21,105 nucleotides of DNA from Priapulus caudatus. Its lineage: Eukaryota; Priapulida; Priapulimorpha; Priapulimorphida; Priapulidae. Position 1 is the stretch's first letter; each line of letters opens with the position of its first letter. The stretch is from contig NW_014577194.1 of the NCBI RefSeq assembly GCF_000485595.1, positions 792,346-813,450 of the forward strand, written 5' to 3'. Shown piece after piece: positions 8,919 to 17,227 of the stretch. The notes under the pieces are model-generated. The model was not told the origin of the DNA and searched no databases. It worked only from the letters and a program-made list of their open reading frames with translations. Position numbers and translations under genes: made by a program.

Positions 8919-9521
8919 TTCGACACTATTGTGTATCAGCTAAACGCCACGGGACACTAGCAAGTGCACATATTCACCGGAGAGAAAATGGCTTCACTTT
9001 CTTTGCACCATGTGTAGTGAACAGATTCGAAAGTGGTCATCCATCCACGGTTCCTCTAAGTGTTTTAGAAACCTAAAAAAAGTAAAACATGTGAGAACTT
9101 GATATGATGGGCTAGTATTTACACGTAGCTAGATGCTAGACAACACTACATAACCATTGCTGCATGCATCATCCAGGTTAGATATTAGTCATAACAACCA
9201 GAAATAAAAGCACATGTACATTCTATATATATATATATATAACAAAACAATACCCTTTATAGTGGGGCAGCTACCTCCTAAAGAAAATTAGTAATATCCT
9301 TATTTTATAATGTGTGATACATTAATTATGAGTATTTTCTGACATGCATTCACACATCATCTTACAAATCTTAACAAATCCTGATAAGTAATTTCAAACT
9401 TTCAACAAGAGCTTGCAGTTGTATCTGTTCATGCGCACTAGTTATCAGCACTAACGCTGGTTACCGAAGCTGATTCCCAAGGGACCACAAAACCACCGAT
9501 GTCTTCAGTCTTCGGTCGCAT
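8919..9521. other. Region upstream of the minus-strand exon
   Basis: In minus-strand sense this would be 5' UTR and promoter. No TATA box at a convincing distance and no upstream coding exon was recognised. It contains a (TA)n run at 9222-9241 and is otherwise AT-rich without paired repeats. Confidence 0.35.
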
Positions 9522-9593
9522 CAAGAGCCCATAAACTAGTTACAGTTTAACCATAACGTAAACCATAACATAGAGATAGTTTACGGGCTCTTG
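9522..9593. mobile_element. Micro-hairpin element 3 (72 bp)
   Basis: Left end CAAGAGCCCATAAACTA and complement of the right end CAAGAGCCCGTAAACTA differ at one base. The first 10-12 bases resemble element 7 (CAAGAGCACATAAACT). Flanks GTCGCAT and ATGATAT do not match as a duplication. Confidence 0.65.
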
Positions 9594-9823
9594 ATGATAT
9601 ACTCCCAGAAGACGTTCGCTGCTAGCAAACACCGACCGAGCGACGTGATGAGAAACATCTCGCGTGTCTCGTATTTTCAACCTCGCCGATTAAACTCACG
9701 CGTCGTCGAAGGACACGATGAGAATGGGAAATGCCTGCAGGCATTGGCCTTCGCGACACCGTGCATGCGCGAGATGCGGTTGCCCTTTACGCGCACACAC
9801 GTGTGGAGCTCATGAGCTGCATA

Positions 9824-9902
9824 CACACACACACACACACGCACACACACACACGCACGCACGCACGCACGCGCGCACGCACGCACGCACGCACGCACAC
9901 AC
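9824..9902. repeat. (CA)n/(CACG)n microsatellite
   Basis: CA run followed by GCAC and GCGC units. The Thr/His/Ala frames on the plus strand and the Cys/Val/Arg frames on the minus strand are artefacts. Confidence 0.95.
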
Positions 9903-11156
9903 AACCCTGGGCAGGTTTTTGTTTGTGTTACATTACAATGTAATAACAAAGTTTTCGCGACTACGTATTCTCGCAAGAGCGAGTTCATTCATTACTGCAT
10001 GCAATCATTACCAACGATAGCTACGATGATGACTCTTTTCACGAGCTGCTGTCACTATGTGTTATTGCAGCCATGGAAATACCATAATACTAAAACGCGC
10101 ACAAATGCCACACTGCTGCCAGATAATGTCTAGACTATGGCTGCGAGGTTAGTGGGTGCATTTATGTAATGAACAGGTGCTAGATACAACTATACCAATC
10201 TAGGACATACAGATTGAAATTCAACAATATTCTTGTGATATATATATACGTATTCTGCAAGCAATCAAATGCCACTGCCAAATCATTTTGCACAACCGTA
10301 CATGTGCAGTCACCACTCTGAAGACACAAGTGTCATTGACAGTAGCTCCACATTTAATTGCAGCACTTACACTAGTCCTCATCTGAGCATGCGCAATGAA
10401 CCGAAAAAAAGAAACCCAAATCGGCACACGGCACATTCACTAGGACTCACACCCTCGACCGTGAACAAATATATGCCCTCCAGGTCTCTCCAGCAGTCGC
10501 TGGACTAGACATGGTCAATAAAATCGGGATCTCGGCTAGCATCTCTCATCGCTCCTCCCTGTCCAATTCCTCCAACGGCTTACCAACAAACCCGGTCGCC
10601 GGGAGAATTGCCTGCAGGTGGCTTTGCCGCAAGGATAATCAGCCGATGAATCATATAACGCCTAGTAATGAGTAAAAACTCATCTAAATTCCCGACGAGG
10701 CGCAGTGAGGAGGAATATCGAAATCCCCGAGGAGCGGAGAACGGCGCCGCGCGCTGCATGGATTCGCGCGCGCGAGATGCCGATGCCACTGTACAATGTA
10801 GTCAATCTCTCTCTCTTTCTTAGCAAATTTCCTCTCACTCGGATTTCTTCAAGTGCTTTGATTGCACTAGGCCGAGAATGTCTACAGAATATTCTATCTA
10901 TAGCCATCCGGCTCTGTATACATAGGCCATGGAATTTCCACAATCTAACTAGAAGTTAACTATACGTACATTACACATAGAACTGCAATGAATATTTTCC
11001 ATAATACAGACAACGAGAGCGAGCGAAAGACAAAGGGAAAGTGAGCGAGAGGGAGAGATGAAGTCCTGCTGTGGATATTTGCTGCCTATATTGCGTGTTT
11101 TTCTGTAGTAACAGCATGATGGTAACCATGCAGCCCCACTCCCTAACTGACAGATT
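9903..11156. other. Gene-free stretch, with a weak exon-like patch at 10680-10797
   Basis: Mostly unassigned sequence. At 10680-10800 a CpG-rich patch gives a plus-strand frame with MRRNIEIPEERRTAPRAAW. The overlapping minus-strand frames are equally long, splice signals are weak, and nothing is recognised. 11001-11058 is a purine-rich GAGCGAGCGAAAGAC tract. Confidence 0.3.
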
Positions 11157-11410
11157 GTCTATTTCACACGCATCTTCACACAGGCTGTCTACGGCTCCAC
11201 AGTACTGACAAACCGTCTATTTCATTTCTGTTCTCGCTAGCTGTGTATTGTGTGACTCAGTGCTCGCACACCGTCTCTTTCACTAACATGTACAGAGGCT
11301 CCCTGCCGTTCCCTAGTACACACAAATGACCCAGTTTACTCCCAGCATTAGAGACTGCCTCTTTCACTCGCATCCCTTGTCTATTGCACATTAGTACGCA
11401 CAAATCGGCG
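11157..11410. repeat. Degenerate tandem repeat headed by GTCTATTTCA
   Basis: GTCTATTTCAC (11157), GTCTATTTCAT (11214), GTCTCTTTCAC (11272) and GCCTCTTTCAC (11355) each follow a GACA/CACACC-like word. Spacings are 57, 58 and 83 bases. The rest of each unit is only loosely similar, so this is an old, decayed tandem array. Confidence 0.5.
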
Positions 11411-11813
11411 AAACATCTGTAAATTTAGATCATTTATTTCATTTGGTAGACTGAAGACAAAGGCAAAGGTCTACTTTTGTCCTAAAAAAATGCATTTCGT
11501 GAATGTTGCGAGTAGTTATTTTCTGGAGGGGCATGCATGCAGAACCTTATTTAGAGTGCTATCACTCGTAACAATCAAAACCTATCAGCATTTAGGCAGT
11601 GAAGTAATAACTACAGGATAAGTGAAGAAGACTTTTCGGTCTTTCAAATTAATCATGGGGCATAGGTTTATTAATTTCCATTAAAGAGTACCATGAAAAA
11701 GTCCTTAATTACAATTGCTTTTTGCATTTTGCTAATCCCCACCTTCCACGCTTTTTGCTCAGTACTGAACCTTCTTCCCAGCTGCTAAAATCAACACTCG
11801 CATGGTCATGCAT
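11411..11813. other. Gene-free stretch
   Basis: AT-rich sequence without recognised exons or repeats. The 61-codon frame at 11722-11907 runs into the MITE that starts at 11814 and is not a gene. Confidence 0.4.
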
Positions 11814-12281
11814 CAGGGCCGTAGTGGCCTCCCAAAAAGTGCCACTGCCGAAATATGTAGCCAATGCTGGGGGTCTGGTACTCCCCCAGAAAATCCTTGA
11901 AATGTAGAGCCTGGAAATGGCATTTCTTGCATGTTCAGCCTATGTTGAAAGCAACCAATTCTGATCATATTAAAAGGTCAATTTGTAAATTTCAAAGAGG
12001 AATGTAGCTAAAGCTGATGTTTTGACTAAAGTATCTAAAATATATATTATGAGTATGATAACTAATAAAATATTATTTACAAAATTGTATATAATCAGTA
12101 CATAATTATGAAAAATAAGCCTATTTTCAATCTGCATTTATACTTTCACTATGTACATCTGTATGTTTTGAAGTTTGAATTTGAATAGGCACATTGTCAT
12201 ATTAAATACACATTCCAGAATTTTTTTTCCAAAATAGTGCCACGGCAGTGCCGTGCTGCCGTGGCGGCCACTACGGCCCTG
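11814..12281. mobile_element. hAT-like non-autonomous element (468 bp)
   Basis: Starts CAGGGCCGTAGTGGCC and ends with the exact complement. The match continues outward over CATGCAT, so ATGCAT flanks both ends; this is either a 6-bp duplication or, because ATGCAT is palindromic, part of the repeat. Inside the left end, GGGGGTCTGGTACTCCCCCA followed by GAAAATCCTTGAAAT is the style of G/C-run hairpin common near hAT termini. A second inner hairpin, GGCAGTGCCGTGCTGCC, lies near 12244. No transposase remains. Confidence 0.75.
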
Positions 12282-13159
12282 ATGCATGCTCGTTCTGTGA
12301 GAATGGGCATGATCTGAGAATCTTTAGCACGACTCTTATAGCTGATACTATATACACTATAACCAACAGTAATCCTGTGTATGTTTTTCCGAGTTTCATA
12401 AACAAGATTCAGTTGCACTTCCTCCCACTAGAAATCTGCCACAACACTACTTAATTGTTACTGAAAATGTCATTAGTACTAGCTCTGCTAGGAATCCCCT
12501 TCCTCCGCCCGCAAATATCGGTACATAGCATACATAAATCATATCAGAAGTGCAATCATATTCATTTATCGTATTCATGCATTATTGAACTTCTGATAAC
12601 ATATTTACGTAATACGGTAGCATCATTACTTATACTGTAATATAGATGACATACAGAATATGTGTTACCAGGTACCTACTAAGAAGCTATGCAAATATGA
12701 AAAACTGTTTTTGTGATTCTACAAGGAGAAGACTATTACAAATTTGAAACACTTTCCTTTTAATTCTACTATATCAATTGGTGTTTACAACACTACAAAC
12801 ATAGTAGCCTTTCAAACCTACAACTGCCGCATACTTTAAATTTGCTTCATGAATAACACACCATTAGTTTTGTAGGGTACTTGCCCGCAACCCTCCATCT
12901 GTAATTAGGAGAGTCACTTGCATATCTACAGGTGTAAATTTGAAATAATAAATCTAACACCCCTTGTAAATATTTCTGGCATAATCGACTCTTAATTTTT
13001 ATGGTGTAGTTTTAAATGTCACACAATTTAATGAAAGGAGAGGGGAGCCCGGAGGGTAATTCCAGAGTTATTTTGCATGACACTGGCTGACTAGCACATA
13101 CTTTATTAGCATTTTTTAAAGGAAGAAATAAAAATAGTTTAGCCTACAGCTCACTTCAA
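12282..13159. other. AT-rich gene-free stretch
   Basis: No recognised exon. The short frames at 12248-12454 and 12455-12640 lack protein-like composition. Contains micro-hairpin element 4. Confidence 0.4.
12545..12595. mobile_element. Micro-hairpin element 4 (51 bp)
   Basis: Left end CAGAAGTGCAATCAT and complement of the right end CAGAAGTTCAATAAT agree at 13 of 15. Flanks ATCATAT and ATAACAT match at 5 of 7, compatible with an eroded 7-bp duplication. Its terminal hexamer CAGAAG differs from CAGGAG at one base. Confidence 0.45.
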
Positions 13160-13708
13160 TTGCAAATAATTTACATCTGTATGCTGCAATTAAAAAAAGT
13201 TGTATTTTGGCAAAATCAGATTACTACAGCGCACTCATTATTATTTTTTTTTTATGAAATAGAAGAGCGACACATCGTTAAAAGAAGCACAATTAAATGT
13301 GTTTGCGTATTAGGCTCGCAGCAGGCGTACTTGTTAGTTTTAGACCGTGGACTGGAATGCCCAATCTACATAGATGATGACATAATGAATCAGCATCGAT
13401 CACCACAATTCGCTAAGCTGTCTGCCGGCACATCTAAGGTTGACCTGTTAGTTCAGCATCACGCGGCGGCGGCGCAGCAACTAATCAATGATACGAATAT
13501 GTGGAGGGAGGGAATTAATTGTGTCGGGAACGGATCGAGCGCGAATTATTTCACTTCAGTGGCACTGTACATGGTAGCTGCACCACAGCAAACAGAAATC
13601 AGAGAATGCCAGCATTTCACCAGCATATATATATATTATCAGGAGCGTATAATGACAAATATATTTGTCATTATATATTTGTCATTATACGCTCCTGATA
13701 TTATATAG
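13160..13708 (+). CDS. Unrecognised open frame, possible exon or decayed gene
   Basis: A 182-codon frame in otherwise stop-rich AT-rich DNA. The middle (about 13310-13620) reads as plausible globular protein, e.g. GSQQAYLLVLDRGLECPIYI, then a KVDLLVQHHAAAAQQL stretch. It is locally less AT-rich than its surroundings. An acceptor-like CAG lies at about 13319 and a weak donor-like AAG|GTTGAC near 13438. The last 22 residues are translated from micro-hairpin element 5 and its flank, so the true coding part, if any, ends earlier. No domain was recognised. It may be chance. Confidence 0.25.
   Translation: MQIIYICMLQLKKVVFWQNQITTAHSLLFFFYEIEERHIVKRSTIKCVCVLGSQQAYLLVLDRGLECPIYIDDDIMNQHRSPQFAKLSAGTSKVDLLVQHHAAAAQQLINDTNMWREGINCVGNGSSANYFTSVALYMVAAPQQTEIRECQHFTSIYIYYQERIMTNIFVIIYLSLYAPDII
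13640..13697. mobile_element. Micro-hairpin element 5 (58 bp) with perfect 7-bp flanking repeats
   Basis: Left arm CAGGAGCGTATAATGACAAA is perfectly complementary to the right arm. With the next three bases the arms span 23 bases. The centre is itself a palindrome (AATGACAAATA/TATTTGTCATT at 13651-13672). Flanks are ATATTAT at 13633-13639 and ATATTAT at 13698-13704, an exact 7-bp duplication, though in AT-rich sequence. Confidence 0.75.
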
Positions 13709-13775
13709 TGCACAGTTAGCTCTAGTACTATTGCCCGCGTACAGAGTAGATAGAGTACTAGAGCTAGTGCACAGT
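13706..13775. mobile_element. Hairpin insert between 11-bp direct repeats
   Basis: TAGTGCACAGT occurs at 13706-13716 and again at 13765-13775. Between them lie 48 bases whose ends, GCTCTAGTACT (13719-13729) and AGTACTAGAGC (13754-13764), are exact complements. A terminal inverted repeat plus a long target duplication would fit a small non-autonomous transposon. It starts only 8 bases after element 5. Its termini are not of CAGGAG type. Confidence 0.55.
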
Positions 13776-14578
13776 AAGAAGAATTTGTTATTTATGTGTG
13801 CAGTACTGGTTGCATCATACTGCTACTAAAGGGTGGGCAGAATTTGAAATTTTTGCAGACTCCTGCCCCACAGCTTCAACTACACGTTCGCACACATGCT
13901 ATTGCCTATCCTTGCTCCAGTACGACTTGACTTAGAGATCGTTTAAACGTGCAGCTATACTACCAGCTGCAAATACCAGGCACTACATTTACGATTCAAC
14001 ATCCGTGTCATTACTGTATATATATATACAGCACGTGCTATCATTCTAAAATACTGTACCAGTTTTGTATATTATTTTACGTACACCAGTCTCATAAAAG
14101 CTATAGCAATACACACCACAGCAATGCTGTAAATTTAGTCCCTGAATAGGTCATCCACAGCTGTTACTGGGCAGGACATATCACTGCACATGAGTTGGGT
14201 GGCTATAGCCACTGCGTAACGCAAGAAATTGAAGGTCACACATTTTTGCACTAAATTAACAACAGTCACCAACTAGTGCTCCGTGATGCATACACACTTT
14301 AGCATTAACCCCCCCCCCCCAACTGTGACCAAGCTAACACAATGCAATTTTTTTTTTACAAATGTTTGTAAAATAGACATGCTTGTGCTGGGATGTTATC
14401 AGATGTTATGCAACAGGGTTTATACATGTGTGCAGAATATAATACCAGCACCACACCCTTAATTTTAAAGATCATGGCGCTCCGGCCAGCGTTGTTTAGC
14501 TAGTGGCACACACAGACCCACACATGTACGCACGCATAATTCAGAAGGAGTATATATATATATATAGTAGCATTTATA
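13776..14578. other. Gene-free stretch
   Basis: No exon recognised. Contains a C homopolymer near 14309-14320, a T run near 14349 and a (TA)n run at 14549-14566. Confidence 0.4.
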
Positions 14579-14635
14579 GTCGCCATTATAATGATAATAA
14601 TATATATTCATTATTATTATCATTATAATGGCGAC
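14579..14635. repeat. Perfect 22-bp-arm hairpin
   Basis: GTCGCCATTATAATGATAAT (first 20 bases of the arm at 14579-14600) is exactly complementary to 14614-14635. The 13-base loop is AT-rich. No flanking direct repeat was found, and the termini (GTCGCC) differ from the CAGGAG set. It could be a hairpin element of another kind. Confidence 0.7.
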
Positions 14636-14871
14636 ACAGCACACTCGCAGCGACGAGTGCGGGAGCGTTCGGCGTTAGTTTTTATGAAGGAAAGTTGATA
14701 TACAGTGACACAACAGTGCAACTGTAATTGAGAGGTATACGGTAGTATTTGTGAAAGTGGGTTCATATTATTTTCAGTTTTTACTGACTCTGTCCCAAGT
14801 GCCTGTGTGTACGATAGCCTAAGTATAGTGCCCCTGGAATGCCCTTAAGATTCCACCTTATTAGCAACGTC

Positions 14872-14995
14872 GTTGAGTTAGTGAGACGTTTGTGAAACGT
14901 GGAAACTTAGCGAGGCTTTCGTGAAACACTCTATATATAAGGATATCCCTAAACCCCATCACTAACTTAACGAGCGCTTCGTGAAACGGCCCCCT
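14872..14995 (-). repeat. TTCGTGAAAC direct-repeat block, probable transposon end
   Basis: Three copies of a 22-base motif, TTARYGAGNCNTTYGTGAAAC (ambiguity codes), lie at 14878, 14907 and 14967. GTTGAGTTAGTGA at 14872 also pairs with TCACTAACTTAAC at 14959. On the minus strand the block opens CAGGGGGCCGTTTCACGAAG, in the style of a DNA-transposon terminus with subterminal transposase-binding repeats. No opposite end was located. Confidence 0.5.
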
Positions 14996-15052
14996 GGTCG
15001 GACTAGGAACGCGATTACCTACAACTATCATTCGTATTACCACCGATACTAG

Positions 15053-15096
15053 CAGGAGTAAGATAATATAGAATGTTCTATATTATCTTACTCCTG
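15053..15096. mobile_element. Micro-hairpin element 6 (44 bp) with perfect 7-bp flanking repeats
   Basis: Perfect 21-bp arms (CAGGAGTAAGATAATATAGA plus one base) separated by two bases. Flanks are ATACTAG at 15046-15052 and ATACTAG at 15097-15103. The right flank runs into a TAG repeat, which weakens the flank evidence slightly. Cruciform or hairpin formation is expected from such a short loop. Confidence 0.75.
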
Positions 15097-15100
15097 ATAC

Positions 15101-15145
15101 TAGTAGTAGTAGTAGTAGTAGTGGTACTAGTAGTAGTAGTATTAC
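15101..15145. repeat. (TAG)n microsatellite
   Basis: TAGTAGTAG units with GTGGTAC interruption, adjoining element 6. Confidence 0.9.
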
Positions 15146-15680
15146 CAGTACCACCACGCTTTACAGTGTTACACTGCATGGTTCTACAATAGTAAGTATA
15201 AAACTCTAATAATCATACAGCTACTTACAAATAACACGAGTCACGCAAGTCCTACACTGCAAGCCTTCATACCATTACCACATGTGCTCACAGAAAACAG
15301 CTGAGAAACGAGGCAAAAAAGCCGTTGATGCAGATTCCCAAGTTGCCAAAACAATTCATGAACTGTGCACTAGATGAGCGAGGCGAGAAATTACTAATAA
15401 CGTTGTTCGTTGGTCTTAAAACTTGTGAACTCACAATACTCGTAGCAAGGTCAGCGATATCTGACCAGTAAATAGCACAGCTTGCTCATTCCAAGTAAAG
15501 TGGTTCAGGGATATTTTGTGTCTATCTCTCTCGCTCCACGGCTGACTGACTGTCTCATAGCTGACTGCTCATGCTCGGCGGTATTGCTCGCATCCTTGCT
15601 TTCGGTTTGATGATCGCAGCGCCACCGGTGGCGAGACGGAGAATGAATATTGCAACAGGCGGAAAAAGGATATAACAAAT
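15146..15680. other. Gene-free stretch
   Basis: No recognised exon. The 85-codon minus-strand frame at 15505-15762 overlaps hairpin element 7 and lacks recognisable motifs. Confidence 0.35.
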
Positions 15681-15687
15681 AATCAGT

Positions 15688-15752
15688 CAAGAGCACATAA
15701 ACTCCGTGCAATGTTATGTTTGCGCGGAACACAGTTTTTGCATGTGCTCTTG
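15688..15752. mobile_element. Micro-hairpin element 7 (65 bp)
   Basis: Left end CAAGAGCACATAAACT and complement of the right end CAAGAGCACATGCAAAAACT share the first 11 bases and then align with a gap. Left flank AATCAGT and right flank ATAAAAT do not match. The right flank is also the left flank of element 8. Confidence 0.6.
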
Positions 15753-15759
15753 ATAAAAT

Positions 15760-15808
15760 CAAGAGCTAATAATACCTTTTATTATATTATTAATATTATT
15801 AGCTCTTG
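15760..15808. mobile_element. Micro-hairpin element 8 (49 bp) with perfect 7-bp flanking repeats
   Basis: Ends CAAGAGCTAATAATA and its exact complement. The interior is AT-rich and partly self-complementary. Flanks are ATAAAAT at 15753-15759 and ATAAAAT at 15809-15815. It sits head-to-tail with element 7, sharing the intervening ATAAAAT. Confidence 0.75.
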
Positions 15809-15879
15809 ATAAAATCAATAATAGAAACGGGAGAATTTATACCATACGACACATTATGAAAAATAGAATACCCCGGCAT

Positions 15880-16074
15880 ATAATATGCCTGAATAACGGG
15901 TATCCAGAGAGACATGATACAAGATTGCGTGACACAGCTTTGCTGTTGATCCTGAGCGCTGCGCGCGGATGAGACGCGCAGTTCCGCGGGATATGCGCAC
16001 GCGACGGTGGGGATGTTCAAGTATGAAGCGCTGTCCGCAGTGGAGACGTGCGCCAAATTCGAGGCCCGGCGCAC
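15880..16074 (-). other. CpG-rich patch with a weak exon-like minus-strand frame
   Basis: A minus-strand frame starting MRRASNLAHVSTADSASYLN passes through CpG-rich DNA (15950-16085) unlike the AT-rich surroundings. Composition is protein-like for about 60 residues, but no convincing donor or acceptor pair or known domain is seen. Could be an exon, a CpG island or chance. Confidence 0.2.
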
Positions 16075-16421
16075 GCCTCCACAGCGGTCAGCGGATGGTC
16101 TGTAGTTTTAGAAGATAACAATGAAGACTTTGTTCTAAATAAGAACTATCAGCGGCTAAATAAGAGCAATATACAGGTACTATTATGCATGGGTGTATGC
16201 AGGGGGGGGGTCGTGAGGGTCGTACGACCCCCCCAAAATTTTAAAAGGTCCACATTTTTTCCAAACACATTTTTTTTCGAGGGCCTTTTTACAATGACAT
16301 AAATGAAAAAGATCAGTTACCAGCAATGAGTCCAAAGACATTGCCAATTGCGTGACGTAAATTTATCCCAATTCCAGCAATTCTGAAACTGAGACTTTTT
16401 TTTAAAGAAAATTTTGTTTCA

Positions 16422-16495
16422 TAAAAGAGAGACAAAGACTGACAAAGACAAAGACAAGACAAGATCAAGACAAGACAAGATAAAGACAAAAAGTT
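16422..16495. repeat. (AAGAC)n-like repeat
   Basis: GACAAAGAC and AAGACAAGAC units, irregular; the run of minus-strand Leu/Ser/Cys codons is its translation. Confidence 0.8.
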
Positions 16496-16521
16496 CAAAA
16501 TATTTTTTTTAATTAAATTGT

Positions 16522-16676
16522 CAGGGGCGTGTACAGGGGGGGTCCAGGGGGTCCGGACCCCCCCTGCTCGCGCAGAAAACGCATCTAAGGAGGTCTAATT
16601 TCAAAAAAATTTGCGTGCTGCCAAGTTTGGGTTACGGTTAGACCCCTCCCTGGTACAAATCCTGTACACGCCCCTG
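16522..16676. mobile_element. Innermost hAT-like MITE (155 bp)
   Basis: Perfect 16-bp terminal inverted repeats CAGGGGCGTGTACAGG, with a G/C-run palindrome just inside the left end (GGGGGTCCGGACCCCC). ATTGT stands immediately on both sides (16517-16521 and 16677-16681): a 5-bp duplication, shorter than the usual 8 bp for hAT. It lies within the 16188-16779 element. Confidence 0.8.
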
Positions 16677-17227
16677 ATTGTATTGACATTGTAATCACAT
16701 CTTGCTGCTATTTCATTGTGAAAAGGTCCAAAAAATTATGATCACGACCCACCCAGAAAAAATCCTGGATACACCCCTGTAGTATACGATATGTCGCTGC
16801 GTACCCTGCATTGCCCCACCGTACCCTGACTTTCACACACACAGTCTGTGAAATATTGAGATTAATTGATGAATCATCAATTAATATAAATAATTTAGAA
16901 AAATTTATAAAAGCTATAGTAGTCTCGTAGTTTAATGTTATCATTGTAATACTATCATTACCATAAATAAAAATGCTTTGATATTGACATCAAATAAAAA
17001 AAAATCAATATGCACGTGATGGCGGCAATACCTGGCGGCGGTAATATTTCACCCACCAGTAGGCCTATAGGGGAGAAGCGTAAAATGTTGCCATCCACTA
17101 AATATTATCATTTTTCTGCAAAACCATATGTATATGGTTCTGCATGATTTTCATGATCAGTTGGCTGAAAGTCAGGGTACGGTGAAACAATGCAGGGTAC
17201 GCAGCGACATATATATCGCATAGTACC

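Larger units (their letters stand above)
16188..16779. mobile_element. hAT-like MITE nested in the outer element
   Basis: Left end CATGGGTGTATGCAGG and complement of the right end CAGGGGTGTATCCAGG match at 14 of 16. Both continue into GGGTCGTGA-like sequence, and both ends share AAAAGGTCCA further in. TACTATTA before and TAGTATAC after it are a possible eroded 8-bp target duplication. It interrupts the left arm of the outer element and itself contains the 16522-16676 insert and an AAGAC repeat. No transposase. Confidence 0.65.
16176..17227. mobile_element. Outer inverted-repeat element (GTACCCTG type), interrupted
   Basis: 16780-16835 (ATATGTCGCTGCGTACCCTG, then CCGTACCCTGACTTTCA) is repeated inverted at 17166-17227. 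The match reaches outward to GGTACTAT: its complement ATAGTACC ends at 17227, and the left partner GGTACTAT lies at 16176-16183, on the far side of the 16188-16779 insertion. Without that insertion the element would be roughly 460 bp with arms of about 60 bp. The interior is non-coding and holds a perfect 25-bp palindrome (16861-16885) and an AACCATAT/ATATGGTT hairpin (17122-17139). No clear target duplication. Confidence 0.6.

Noticed and set aside
8669-9076. Plus-strand Ala-rich and Leu-rich frames over the CTG repeat
   Set aside because: Shadows of the minus-strand Gln frame, which alone has a good start context, varied flanking residues and a splice donor.
9380-9415. ATCCTGATAA and CAAGAGCTTG as further micro-hairpin ends
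   Set aside because: No complementary partner within 150 bases.
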